DNA of 19,247 bases, taken from contig JAKOGH010000877.1 of the NCBI GenBank assembly GCA_024811115.1, positions 1 to 19,247 of the forward strand, written 5' to 3'. The notes beneath the pieces were generated by a model. The model worked only from the letters and a program-made list of their open reading frames with translations, did not search any database and was not told where the DNA came from. Position numbers and translations under genes: made by a program. Every line of letters begins with the position of its first letter. The first letter of the stretch is position 1. Shown in pieces: positions 1-9,962 of the stretch. This DNA is from Terana coerulea (lineage: Eukaryota > Basidiomycota > Agaricomycetes > Polyporales > Phanerochaetaceae).

Positions 1-268
1 GCTTTGCATGCACCCATCCTTCCAGAATCTTAACAGCCGCTTCCCGACAGTGGGTCCACCGATGGATCCACGCCGGAGTCACGGAACTTCTCTTACCCAT
101 TTGGGTTTTGGCACAGGTTCTTTCTCTACTATCGGTGCAGGCGTGTTTTCGGTAGTGAGCGGGGAATTAAGCACGGTGTTGAACGCCAGCTGCTCAGCAG
201 ACGCCCTTCAGAATAACATTGCGATGATTCGTCTAACACTATGGTACAACAGTAGTTGAGAAATGATT

Positions 269-1985
269 CTAGGCTCTTGGCGTTTGTGCTTTCGCTGAGC
301 ACAGAAAACCCTTGAGAAGTTTATAAGCGAGGATTCCACCATGCGGTGAATGCGTTCCTCCATTCCGTCCAGGGAGCGAATCGGCTTGAGCCAACGACGG
401 CTTGGGCTTATCGTCCTTCTCATCGGGAAGGTCGGTGGAGCGCCCAGCGCACCTGACGAGGTTGCTTGGCAGAGGGCAGTCGCGCGACAAATGTCCTTTC
501 TGATGGCAATTGAAGCCCTTCCTTTCGGGCTCTGTCTAGGTTCATCGGTTGGCCGGCTCCTCCGTAGGTTATGCCGGTTCCATCTCGACGATTCTGTCGG
601 CGCTTGGGCCTGTGAAGACGCTGCCGGCGCCTGACTGGGAGTTTGCGGCTTGGGAGCCGGTTTGTGGGACTGACTGCACGAGGTTCTTCTGGCGTTGGTA
701 GTGCCTCCTCTGATTCTCGTCCGTTACCGGCGATGCGCATGTACGCCAAGTACCGCTTTGGGACGTCTTCCCGACTCAGACCGCATTGAGGACTCGCTTC
801 TGGAGGCTTCGTCGAGGTAGTCAATGAGAATCACTGACTGCGCGTCGAGCTGCTCCTGAAGTGCGCCGTACCTCGCGGGAGGCATACATCTCGAAGCGCG
901 TTCTGAACTCTTGAACGCTCATGCTTCCCTGCTTCAGCTCCTTCAGCTTCTGCAAGGCGTCTGAGTGCCGGTCATGCGAGAATTGCTTGACCAGGCGTTC
1001 TTGGAAAACACCCCAATCCGCTCATGCGAAATCAGTGCTTTCGAGATAGGCCTCGGCACACTCTCCGGCTGATCTGCCCTGCATGTAGGACAGGACGAAT
1101 GTGATTTTCGATCTGATCGGAGCTTCTTATGATGGTTCGCGAAGATGTTCAGCCTGATTTGCTTTCACCAGGGCTTCCCAATCTTTCCGGCTTCCGTCGA
1201 AGGTGTCCGGCTTGTTTGCCAGACCATCGCGATCGCGTTCGTTATCGTCATCATCGTCGTCGCGATCTCGATGTCCTCGACCTCCGCCTCCCGGGGCCGC
1301 CGCCTCCGCCTCCGCCGTTACCTCCAAAGGAGGGTCCTCCAGCCGGCGGGCTCTCCAGTCGCTTGCCACCATCTCTCATCTCGTGCTCCTGGGCCACGAA
1401 TTCCACAACGTTGGCAGGTTGTTTTCTCACTAGCGTGTGAATAAGGCTGCTCGGCGCATTCCTTGGTTACAGTTGTGCCTCCCAGGAAGTGGAAATAGAT
1501 GAGTTTATTTCGAGCAATAGGCTGTTATGATTGGAGTCGACGCATGAACAGGGATCGTCGTAATCCGTCTCTAGGCCCGATGCAGTTAGAGTAGCGGTAG
1601 CCATAGCGTCGGCTATGCCTGAAAATTCAGCCGCTCGGTGTGATCAGGTAGTGAGGGCGTCTCCGTCGTCGTGGTCCTCAGTATCTTTACTGGGTGACGA
1701 CTTCGCCTTCGGATTCGGGGGATGATAGGGGATGGGGCACGTGGGGAATGGAAATCAACCGTGCGGTTGCGGGATGACTGTGGGAGTAGGTGGGTTGACA
1801 CTGGTATCGTCGGCTTGCACGTAGTATGAGGAGTATTTGCGCTTGGTTTCTAAGCTCGCAAGTACCACACTTGACACTTGGATTAGTGTCTGCGTGAACA
1901 CACTTTGGGTCGCGGCACGAATACCACTTGTCGTTGTGCTTCTGATAGATGGGTCTTCAGTCGTGGAAAAGTGATGAGGGTCGTC
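269..1985 (-). pseudogene. Decayed Ty3/gypsy-type retrotransposon gag
   Basis: Gag would form the retrotransposon's capsid and package its RNA. On the minus strand one frame runs from about 1985 to about 1300 and includes a MADAMATA-like stretch and EFVAQEHEMRDGG. It is broken by stops at 1755-1757, 1644-1646 and 1467-1469. After a frame change in a Gly-rich run near 1290 come an Asp/Arg-rich segment (DRDDDDDDNERDRDG), the capsid-like KPDTFDGSRKDWE, FVLSYMQGRSAGE and FQERLVKQFSHDRHSDAL, with further stops at 1127-1129 and 1022-1024. Another frameshift near 877 leads to LQEQLDAQSVILIDYLDE. A CCHC zinc knuckle near 480-535 (NCHQKGHLSRDC) lacks its first Cys, where a short deletion also changes frame. 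No usable ORF remains. Open reading may extend upstream to about 2055 past a stop at 1986-1988. The pol part would lie left of the window. I am confident of the Gag identity and less so of the N-terminal limit. Confidence 0.85.
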
Positions 1986-2560
1986 CTATACAAGGGCACG
2001 AGTCGCCTCCAGCCATACACAGGTGAAGCCTATTCTAGGCGGCCTGCAATACTCTTAACCGAAATGAAGAGCATGAGGATAGAAGTTGTCTTAGAGGTGA
2101 AATTCTCAACACGTGCTACTACTGATACAACTACGAGTTACCAGTGTTCTGCTGTTTCATTCGCTGCGGTCTACCGACTTCTCGGTTGCAGCTTGACTCT
2201 AAGGGGCACGAGCCCAAAAGAGCGCCTGTCTCGCCTTCCGATTACCGCTTTTACTAGCTTCCCACACCCGAGAGTGCGCCCAAAGGTTCCCAGCCGATCA
2301 AAGAGCACCGGGTTAGGGTGTCTAAGGTACAGCTCTCCGAGATGAAGCTCGGAACTGTTGAGTTGGATCAACGGGGTACTGATTGGGTAACTAGTCGGCG
2401 TGTGCACGGGGTAACGACACAGGGGGATGGTCAATACCGAGGTTCACGGGCCATTCCCTTCGCGGGTGATTACGGTCCGGTGTACTAGGGTCTAAACTCA
2501 ATCTACACGATCCTCCTATACAGGACGGACCGGGCAACGGGTAGGTGTTCTGGGTAGTGA
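1986..2560. other. Leader-like or unassigned sequence upstream of gag
   Basis: No gene is supported here. The six-frame ORFs are short and overlap on both strands. In gag orientation this stretch lies between the broken gag and the repeat cluster, so it may be the retroelement's 5' leader or old host sequence. No tRNA primer-binding site could be recognised. Confidence 0.35.
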
Positions 2561-2890
2561 TTGGCAAGGGTAAACCCTCCATGCTCAGAGGGCAACCCTT
2601 ACCCTTACCCTCCAATACCCTTACCCTCATGAAGGGTAAGGGTTGAGGTTACCCTTCAAACCCTTGCCAAAATAGGCTGAGAATGGTGCTTTAAGTGCTT
2701 TTCCCCACTTACTTATAATGTCAGTCTTCTATTTGAGTGGCTTGCATTGATATAGAAAGCACTTACAACACTTGCAGCCCTCTCTAGCAATATGCCTAGT
2801 GCTTGAATACAGGCCCCTGCCAGACAAGGGTTAACTTTCCTCAACCCTTACCCTTACCCTCCGTGACCCTTACCCTTAACCCTCGGAGGT
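2561..2890. repeat. AAGGGT/ACCCTT-rich inverted and direct repeat cluster (possible small MITE)
   Basis: The tract is built from variants of ACCCTT and its complement. A 21-bp direct repeat beginning CAACCCTTACCC occurs at 2593-2613 and 2842-2862. A 17-bp perfect inverted pair, AAGGGTAAGGGTTGAGG, lies at 2632-2648 with its complement at 2839-2855, enclosing about 190 bp of AT-richer sequence. A hairpin with perfect 11-bp arms (ACCCTTACCCT, 5-nt loop) sits at 2617-2643. A further inverted pair, TTGGCAAGGGT and ACCCTTGCCAA, lies near 2561 and 2660. This suits the ends of a small non-autonomous DNA transposon with subterminal repeats, but no target duplication could be fixed. Confidence 0.6.
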
Positions 2891-2906
2891 TTGCAAACCT
2901 GCCTAT

Positions 2907-2931
2907 CACTAGTTCTGGGTAAGAACTAGTG
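2907..2931. repeat. Perfect 10-bp hairpin abutting the MITE end
   Basis: CACTAGTTCT (2907-2916) is followed by the loop GGGTA (2917-2921) and then the exact complement AGAACTAGTG (2922-2931). The right arm overlaps the CTAG and the first bases of the neighbouring MITE-like terminal repeat. It may be part of the insertion target or a rearranged end. Confidence 0.8.
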
Positions 2932-3595
2932 TTGCCGAAAGTTCAGTTCAGTTCAGTTCGAGTCCATTTTTGTCCGAACTAGAACCAGAACCAAGTGTTT
3001 AGCAGCCAAACCTGAACCGAACTGAACTGAACCAGTATGAACTGGTTCGGTTGGTTCAGTTCGGGGTTCGAACTGGTTCGAACCATTGAACCATGTATAT
3101 ATCAGCTTTACTCTGTCAAATCAGTATAATTGCAATGGTAGATTATAATAGAGTTATATATTGACATCTAGAAGAGTTTGTATAGTGCAAAAGCCTTACA
3201 TTATGATGTTTTGAAGCTCAGTGTCTGATAGAGGCTGCCAGTTGCCTTTTTGGCAGCTATTGATGGCATCATATATACACCAAAACATAAGCAGAGTGAC
3301 ATTTGATGCTCAGTTTACAAGCACAACAATGAAAAAATAGTTTAGACATGCTATAGTAAGTAAGTTCATGTACTTTTCTCTATGAATCCCAGTACAAATA
3401 CACTACATAACATATACATGGTTCATGGTTCGAACCGGTTCGAACTTGGTTCAGAGCGTGACAGCCATGCCCCCGAACCAAGAACCGAACCAAGTTATCT
3501 AGAGGCCGAACCAGAACCGAACCAAACTGAACCGCACGGTTCGGTTCATCGGTTCGGTTTAACCGCCAAACCGAACTGAACTTCGGCAACACTAG
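2926..3595. mobile_element. MITE-like non-autonomous element with GTTCGAAC-rich inverted arms
   Basis: The ends are exact inverted repeats: CTAGTGTTGCCGAA at 2926-2939 and its complement at 3582-3595. They continue as GTTCAGTTC (2941-2949) and GAACTGAAC (3573-3581) after a one-base offset. Both arms (about 2926-3100 and 3412-3595) are packed with GAACC/GGTTC and GGTTCGAACC-type units and end internally in a shared CCATGTATAT. The roughly 310-bp centre is AT-rich with no meaningful ORF, so the element cannot encode a transposase. If the outer CTAG is counted as duplicated target, the repeat starts at TGTTGCCGAA; the boundary is ambiguous because CTAG is palindromic. The superfamily is unassigned. 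Confidence 0.85.
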
Positions 3596-3651
3596 GTAAA
3601 ACGGGTGGAGCAACGAGAGATCGTCGCAGAGGTAGGATAGTCTCGAGCTTA

Positions 3652-3968
3652 TGTCAACAACAACTAGTACAACTGTACCAGGTGCGACGCTCTCAACTGG
3701 GGACGGAAATAGTGGTGCAGTCTCCGAGTAACTAGCTGGGGAACAGACCAGCTCGAGACTGGCTTTCTCTGTTGCAGACGGTAGCTACTTATACATGTGT
3801 AGTCCTAAACTGTACAGTACCACCCGGTATCCTTGTGTACGTACTAGAGCAGTCCAGAACAATAGAGAAACATACGGAAACCACGGTATCGATGAGAGAA
3901 CAATAGATAGGGGTAGAAGACAATGGAAATGAAAAGAATACCCTAGAGACGCCCAGAAGTTCATGACA
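3652..3968 (-). mobile_element. LTR of a gypsy-like retrotransposon (left copy)
   Basis: On the minus strand the sequence begins TGTCATGAAC at 3968. A plausible end is TTGACA at 3652, giving a short TGTCA...TGACA inverted terminus, as expected of LTRs. The part at 3858-3968 recurs in opposite orientation at 19139-19247 with one substitution and two small indels. No 5-bp target duplication is visible at the two borders (GCTTA and ATATT), so this is not an obvious solo LTR. It shares orientation with the broken gag at 269-1985 and could be that element's 5' LTR, with the two smaller repeat elements inserted into the leader. The 3652 border is inferred only. Confidence 0.7.
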
Positions 3969-4528
3969 ATATTAAGTTCATGTACTACTACCTCAGATGA
4001 CGGCGCAGTTCGGAAGTGCACGCAGCAGTCCTCACCCTCGTTTAGGCCAGCTATTACCACCGTTAACAATGTTCGTGGCGGTATCATATCAATGATCTCG
4101 TTCTACCGCTCAACATGATGCGAGGTGAGCAGTACTTGCTTTTTACATATTGCGACTTCACTTGGCCACGACCACCAAACGCACGACCCGCTCCCTTCGC
4201 AACATTTATTGCTAGCTGGGTGACCTTTTTGCGGACTTTATGTCTCGTCTCTATCCCCGGTTTGACTCCGGCGCTTCATGGTTGCCATGCAATACACGAA
4301 GTGCAGAAATCAGCTGGGATGGATGCGAGCAGCAGGACGCACTACAGCAATCTGTTCTAACAGTTGCATGCCCTGTCTCCGTATAACTCGCAGATATAAC
4401 GATAGCTGGCAGCAGCTGAGTTGACTCTACCCTCGTCCGCTACCCTTGACATCCGCGTTGTCAGCCAATATTGGAGGCTCGCGTGTGTTTAAAGGGCCTT
4501 TTTCTTACACTGCTTAACTTGGCTCACA
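3969..4528 (+). promoter_or_regulatory. Upstream region of paralog A
   Basis: No gene is seen. Likely promoter parts are a perfect palindrome CCAATATTGG (4465-4474, containing a CCAAT box) and a TATA-like TTTAAAG (4488-4494), 35-41 bp before the start codon. A 13-bp block TGGTTGCCATGCA at 4279-4291, preceded by GCGCTTCA, recurs upstream of paralog B at a similar distance. Confidence 0.45.
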
Positions 4529-5700
4529 ATGCAGAGCACAGTCATTACCATCGACGACAGAAGTCCAGCTATCACTGGGGGTCTTGGAGCGGGGTGGTTC
4601 CTCTTGGGCGGAACACAGACAGACTACAATCAGTACATGCTCAGTCCGTTATTGCGTCAAACAATAACTGATCTGGCTGCAGGACAATCCTGGCCACTGA
4701 CATTACTGGCGCATCCTTCCATTTCACCTTTAACGGTATGCTGCATTTTTATGGTGGCCATTCATAAGGCTGTCCGCTTAGTAACGCGCATGCATGGTCA
4801 TGTTATCAAGGAACATCCGTTTCGTTATATGGCAGCGTCCCAAGCAACAACTCAGCCATGACGTCGTACACTTTGGATGCGTCGTCTTCCGTCATTTTCA
4901 CCGCTCCGAACCTCACCGCAGAATATACGTCGCGCATACTGCTTTACCAGTCCCCGGAGCTTGTAGACGGGAAGCATACTGTCAAGGTCGTTTCGTTGAA
5001 CGCCGGGAAGTTATACACCCGCGCTCTTTTCGACTATCTCACATACGTCCCCTCCGCTAACTTGACTTCGACCTCGCTTCCTACCGGCACTTTTTCTATC
5101 AGCACAGCGGGAGCTAGCACAACCGAAGCATCAAAACCAGACACCTCCACGTCAACGCCCGTTTCGAAGCCTTCGAAGCTTCCGGTCATCTTACCTGCAG
5201 TACTCGTACCTTGCGCCGTCCTTCTAGCGCTCCTTGTAGGCGGCGTGTCGTACTGGACTAGACGGAATGCTGGCTTATCCAGTAAACAAAAGCAGGCTTC
5301 CGGAGAAAACCCCAGAGAAAGTGCGTGTCACTTGTGCTTCGCCTTTCGCCTGCAAATCAATGCTTTGAAATGCACAGCGTATAACCACACAAGGCATGCA
5401 ACGGCCTACTACTCAGAGGATGGGCGTGAAGAACCAAGTTTTGCGGACAGCGGCGGTCGCACTGGCATGCATATTTATCGTGCAAGTTCTGTGACGTCCG
5501 GCCTTCCACCCCTTGTGGGCTTTACAGCATCGCCTCCATCCGTGCCTTCTACGACCAGCACGGCCTCTTCTCGTTTTCAGTATACGGACGGTGGACGACG
5601 TCTTGGTTGGGAGGTGAGCGGTGTGAGAGATGCGAATCCGCTCGAAGAGCCACCTCCTACCTACAACGCGGCGTCCTCAGGTCCTGTACGTTCGTCCTAA
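4529..5700 (+). CDS. Single-pass membrane protein, tandem paralog A (4 exons, 329 aa)
   Basis: Exons are 4529-4632, 4683-4735, 4811-5320 and 5378-5700, joined by GT...AG introns of 50, 75 and 57 nt. The splices are fixed by alignment with paralog B. Residues 1-135 form a beta-rich ectodomain, opening ITIDDRSP and GWFLLGG, with DYNQT, FTFNGTS, SLYGSVPSNNS, LYQSPELVDG and LFDYLTYVPSANLT; the fold resembles a galactose-binding-like domain (inference). A Ser/Thr-rich stalk (about 136-172) leads to one helix (about 176-201) followed by WTRRN, so the C-terminus should be cytoplasmic. N-X-S/T sites lie only in the ectodomain. No cleavable signal peptide is visible. The tail ends E-E-P-P-P-T-Y (PPTY at 315-318). 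Intron 3 is in frame without stops, so retention would still give a protein. The ligand and role are unknown; a surface sensor or adhesin is a guess. Confidence 0.85.
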
Positions 5701-7486
5701 TTCTCAACAGTAGCTGTAATCACAATGTGAGGATTTCATAATAGTAGCACGCACATAATCTTCTATCCTCGTCCACCGCATATATGCCCGATTCTCCAGC
5801 AAAATTCGCCTCTGAATGTGTACCAGTGTCCTTGCCGAGCTCTTGTTGTAAGCAGTCTCCAAAGCTCGGGAGACCAGCGCTTCCTTTGTGATTATTTCTA
5901 AGTGGGAGTGCCCAGGCTTCTCCGCTGAACCAGCAATAAATCGTCAATTTGAGGGACAATGGCGGTCAAAATGCTGGTGCTGGGAATTGTCGAGTAAACT
6001 GGGCGATCAAAAATAATTAGTCTTAACGAGCCCTAATGAGTAGGAGAGCGACTGGGACTGGTAGGAGGCAACAAACTCGCCAGCGTCTACACGGAAACTC
6101 ATCGGCGTCTACAGAAACTCGAACTCGCTCGGGATATGCCGGTGGAACTGGAAGTCGCTACGCAAGAACATCCGGCTGGCTGATACTGCCATCTATATAG
6201 AGAATCACCACAGGCAGATACTCTCGTAATGTTTACTGACGGTGACTTATCTGAGGGCCCACCCTTGTTTGTTTCTTCACCCGTTTTGGCAGCCGCTTGC
6301 CACGTGCCCCGGCCTCCAACGAAGGAAGACGCCCGTGAGAACAAAATAGTACTAATCACAGTAAAAAGATATAAATTAGCATATATTTAGCTCAATTAGC
6401 CTTACAGAAGGGACAGAAAGAGCGCGAGTATGAGAACAAGAGTGAGATAGCATGACGAACGAGTCCAGGATTTAGCACAAGTAAAGCAGATTTACCGTTA
6501 ATTTACCTTAATGAACCCTATTCGACGCGCCCAGTCCGAGTCCGAGTGCACAGACGCCCAGTTCCACTATTTTGTCCGACAAGGACCTTCATACGTCAAG
6601 GCTAAGTACCGGCTCACCGCTCCTCGGTGTCCAAGATCTAGAACTCGACGCTTCTGACTGCTTGCCATCGTTGGCGCCCTGGAGATGCAGGCGCTAATTA
6701 TGTAAGCGGCGGCTGATGTCCACGCTTCTCTTCTCGCATAGTATGTTTCGACGGCGACGCCACAAAGCTGACGAGCATCTTCTCTTTCTCCTTTATCTCG
6801 TCGCACGTACTTTTGATTCTCCAGAGATCTTTGCGCACCTCTCGTTGGACTACAGAGAAGATGACAGCAGTGAAGATGTCGTGGCGAGGCCGATGGTAGC
6901 ATATAGGCGTGCGACCCGGCAATTCATACGACGACAATACTGATTCAAATTCGAATTCCTCAGGCCAGCTACTTTATTCTCACCAGTGGCAATATTGGTG
7001 ACGGGAGCAACATACTGACTATTCCGCTCTACACCGCCTGTGTTGAAGCTTCAAGTTGAAGCGCTTGACGACTGCTAGGTGAGTCGCTGCTTCCTACAGC
7101 TTCACTTGCCCGACGGCAGCCAACGTATGATACATACGTTCTGTTACCATCTACTGGTGGCCATGTGAGGCCTGGGCACTCTGTCGCCGCAGCTGTTCCC
7201 CATTGTATCTCAGCGCTTCACTGTGGTTGCCATGCAGCGCATCAAATGCGCGGACTAGACCAGATGGTTGTGCAACGCATCTCAACGATCTGTCACTGTA
7301 ATCAAACGCCTTGCGTCGGCCCTTCTCACGAATCACAGCAATACAGGGCTGGCCGGACTTGACTCGACTCTTCCCTCTTCCACTCCTCCTCGACGCTAGC
7401 ATCGTTATACCCTGGTTGTACCTGGGCCTGGGGCCCGCCTCTGCGTCCAAAACACTCTCTCATTTCGCTTCTCTCCTCGGTCCAGT
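5701..7486. other. Intergenic region between paralogs A and B
   Basis: No complete gene is seen. 5990-6540 is AT-rich in part (ATATAAATTAGCATATATTT near 6370-6390). A short open stretch without a start at about 6908-7054 reads SYFILTSGNIGDGSN; it looks coding-like but has no supported neighbours. From about 7211 the sequence resembles the upstream region of paralog A, including the shared block TGGTTGCCATGCA at 7224-7236, so the B promoter appears to have been duplicated along with the gene. Confidence 0.5.
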
Positions 7487-8641
7487 ATGGAAAGTACGAT
7501 CATTACCATCGACGACAGAAGCCCAGCCATTAAAGGGGGACTTGGAACGGGATGGTTCTTATTGAATGGTCAACAGACAGACTATAACCAGTACGTAATT
7601 AGCCAGTCTTCAAATAACCCAAGAGCTCACCTGGCTGCAGGACAATACTAGCTACGGATATTCCTAACTCCCAGTTTCAATTCACCTTCAACGGTATGCC
7701 ACCGTTCTTCACAGACTCCCACCTATCGGCACTTACGTGTCACTGTACAACCAAGGAACATCTGTTGCGGTGTATGGTAGTGTCCCGAACAACAACTCGG
7801 CCATGACATCGTACACCTTGGATTTCTCATCTCCCGTCACATTTACCGCTCCAAACCTCGTCGCTGAATACACCTCCCGTCAGCTGTTTTACCAGTCCCC
7901 GGAGCTTGTGGACGGGGTGCATACCATCAAGGTCACCTCGGTGAACGCCGGGGAGCTATATACCCGTCCCCTTGTCGACTATATTACATACATCCCCTCC
8001 GCTAACTTGTCCTCGAGCTCACTCCCTGGTGTGGCCCCTGCGACCTCAGCGGGAGCTAGTCCATCGGGAGAGTCGAAACCGGAGACTACTTCGTCGGCAC
8101 CCACTCCGAAGCCCTCAAACCTTCCGGTCATCCTACCAGCAGTGCTCGTCCCTTGCGTTGTCTTCCTAGCCGTACTCGTAGGCGTCTTGGTATACTGGAA
8201 GAAGCGAAGTGCGTCTCTGCTTTCGCGCAGGAAAGCTGACTTGTCCAGCGAGGAGAAGCTTACCTTTGATGGAAACACGCGAGATGGTACGTGGCGTTCC
8301 TACTTTAGGTTATGCAAATAGGACTGATCCCTTATTGATACACAGCGGATGACCATTTCGTACCCGTAACAACCTATCCCGCACAGAATCAACATCAAGA
8401 ATCAAGTCTTGCGAACAACAACGGTCGCACGCACAAGTATCATACCAATCAGGCGAGCCTCAGCCCTCCGCCTCTTGCAGGCTCATCGGCGCCACCTTCA
8501 ACTGTCCCCTCCGCGACTGGTACGGACCCTTCTCGCGATCAACACATGGACAGTAAAGTACGTTTGCTGTGGGCGGCTAATGGCGAGGAAGATGCAGACC
8601 AAATGGAAGAGCTACCGCCTACATACGAAGCGGCGGCGTAA
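7487..8641 (+). CDS. Single-pass membrane protein, tandem paralog B (4 exons, 327 aa)
   Basis: Exons are 7487-7590, 7641-7693, 7756-8286 and 8346-8641; introns are 50, 62 and 59 nt with GT...AG ends. Exons 1 and 2 match paralogs A and C in length exactly, and phase is kept throughout. The ectodomain (1-135) keeps ITIDDRSP, GWFLL, DYNQT (an N-glycosylation site made across the exon 1/2 junction), FTFNGTSVAVYGSVPNNNS, LFYQSPELVDG and VDYITYIPSANLS. A short Ser/Thr/Pro stalk precedes a helix at about 175-200, followed by WKKRS (positive-inside rule, C-terminus in the cytosol). The tail is Ser/Pro-rich and ends E-E-L-P-P-T-Y-E-A-A-A, with PPTY at 320-323. The long uninterrupted third exon alone starts at an internal Met and would miss the N-terminal 53 residues, so the four-exon model is preferred. 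Function is unknown. Confidence 0.87.
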
Positions 8642-9962
8642 ACCGATACATGTGGATGTACGAGGCCTGGGCTGAAAATGTCTTGGTTGGTGAGGCTGTG
8701 CTTTTAATCCTCCGTGCTTCCGGTCGACTCATGTCAAAGCACAGAAGTATGGTCGCCCTTAGCCCACCTGTTACGATGATCGAGCGCGTCACAGCTATGT
8801 ATAATAGTCCTTTCCATGCTATGAATTTCAGCGCGGTTTGCCATGCTTGACTCCTTACAGTGCATCCTATGCGGGCACTTGAGCTCGATGCTTGAAGTCG
8901 CCACTGTCCAGAAGAAACACCTGAACTTGGTACTCTCCGCAGGGTACATTAGCGGTTGTGGGCTACTGGAACCTCATACAAATGACAGTGACTGGTGGTT
9001 TACAGCGAAGGCAAGGAGCGCGACTACAACCTGTACGCACATGATTCCTCTCCTGGTCCCAAACACTCATTTGCTTGTTATTTCATGACCGTTACTAAAA
9101 CACCCGATCCTTATTCCTTGACTTGCGCTCTATGGTGCACTGTAAGGTTTGTGATTTCTATCTCTGCGAATGTCAATTAGCGCGAACTCATCATGGTTGC
9201 CAGGGACACCCATCTCGACTTCTGGCAGTGTTCGGAATGATAACGCATAGGTATCCATGCACGGACTGGTCCGTTTGCTCCTATTGTATAAATATCAGCC
9301 ACGAATTCCGCGTCTGACGAGATTGGATCTCTCCAGAGCTGTTCTTCCAGTTACCAAAGCATGGACGAGGAATCTCTCCCTACGCTCTTCCAGGCTGCGG
9401 TTGCTGAAGATGGCACATCCGTTTTGGTTCTTGTTGAGCTGCTTGCTCGATTCCAGTTGACGTTGAACACGTTGAGCCATTGAAGGCAGTGTCGCGGTGC
9501 AGCAACGCAGCGCCTATGATGAATGTTGCCAGATATTCGTCCCTTGACTGGCCTGACATCTACTGAACAATCTCATAGGAACCGAAGTATAGATACCCAT
9601 TTATGGTAGCAAGTACTCCGATGTGGTGAGCCTGCATCTCTTTCCTTGACTCCGTGGTACCCTCGTAGGGACTAATCTGTCAATCATGCTGGATAGATCA
9701 CATACATCTTCCTTCTCTCCGACTCATCATAAACAGTGATTATCAAGTCCTTCACTCAACAACTGGTCGTGCTCACATGCTTTCGGGAGATAGGAGACCC
9801 TATACTTAAAGCCAGAGTGGTAGGATGCGATACTACCCTCTCGGTCCCAAGGTCTATTCCGGCAGACTACTAGTAGAGACTCAGTATCAGTCTTTCCGAG
9901 GAGGCAGTCGCCCTTGGCGCACGTAACAGTCATTCCTTTCTGACATTCCTTTCCCACTTATT
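8642..9962. other. Intergenic region between paralogs B and C
   Basis: No complete gene is supported. A coding-like piece at about 9001-9060 reads VYSEGKERDYNLYAHDSS but cannot be joined to credible exons. A strong TATA-like TATAAATA (9287-9294) precedes a 40-codon ORF listed separately. The rest, 9484-9962, shows nothing beyond the likely upstream region of paralog C. Confidence 0.45.
9361..9483 (+). CDS. Small ORF downstream of a TATA-like box (40 aa)
   Basis: Not recognised. The ORF starts ATG at 9361 and ends TGA at 9481-9483. It begins M-D-E-E-S-L-P-T-L-F and has a hydrophobic core VLVLVELLARF. A good TATA consensus (TATAAATA, 9287-9294) lies 67 bp before the ATG. It could be a micro-protein, the first exon of a degraded gene, or chance. 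No paralog is visible in the window. Confidence 0.2.
   Translation: MDEESLPTLFQAAVAEDGTSVLVLVELLARFQLTLNTLSH

Noticed and set aside
1129..1444. Plus-strand ORFs with Pro-rich or Ser/Arg-rich sequence
   Set aside because: They are shadows of the Gly-rich and Asp/Arg-rich segment of the minus-strand gag.
2091..2106. TTAGAGGTGAAATTCT resembles a conserved 18S rRNA segment
   Set aside because: Only about 16 bases match from memory; the flanks do not follow the rRNA and no other rRNA piece is nearby. Coincidence is likely.
2593..2880. Telomere-like repeats
   Set aside because: The unit is CCCTTA/TAAGGG, not the usual fungal CCCTAA/TTAGGG, and it occurs in both orientations with unrelated sequence between.
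3427..3445. GGTTCGAACC resembles a tRNA T-loop
   Set aside because: It is one of many tandem palindromic units in the MITE arms; no cloverleaf can be drawn.
3785..4087. 100-codon minus-strand ORF
   Set aside because: It runs through the LTR from its flank and has no family features.
6567..6943. Opposed ORFs of 75-111 codons
   Set aside because: They overlap each other on opposite strands with no recognisable domain; treated as chance ORFs.
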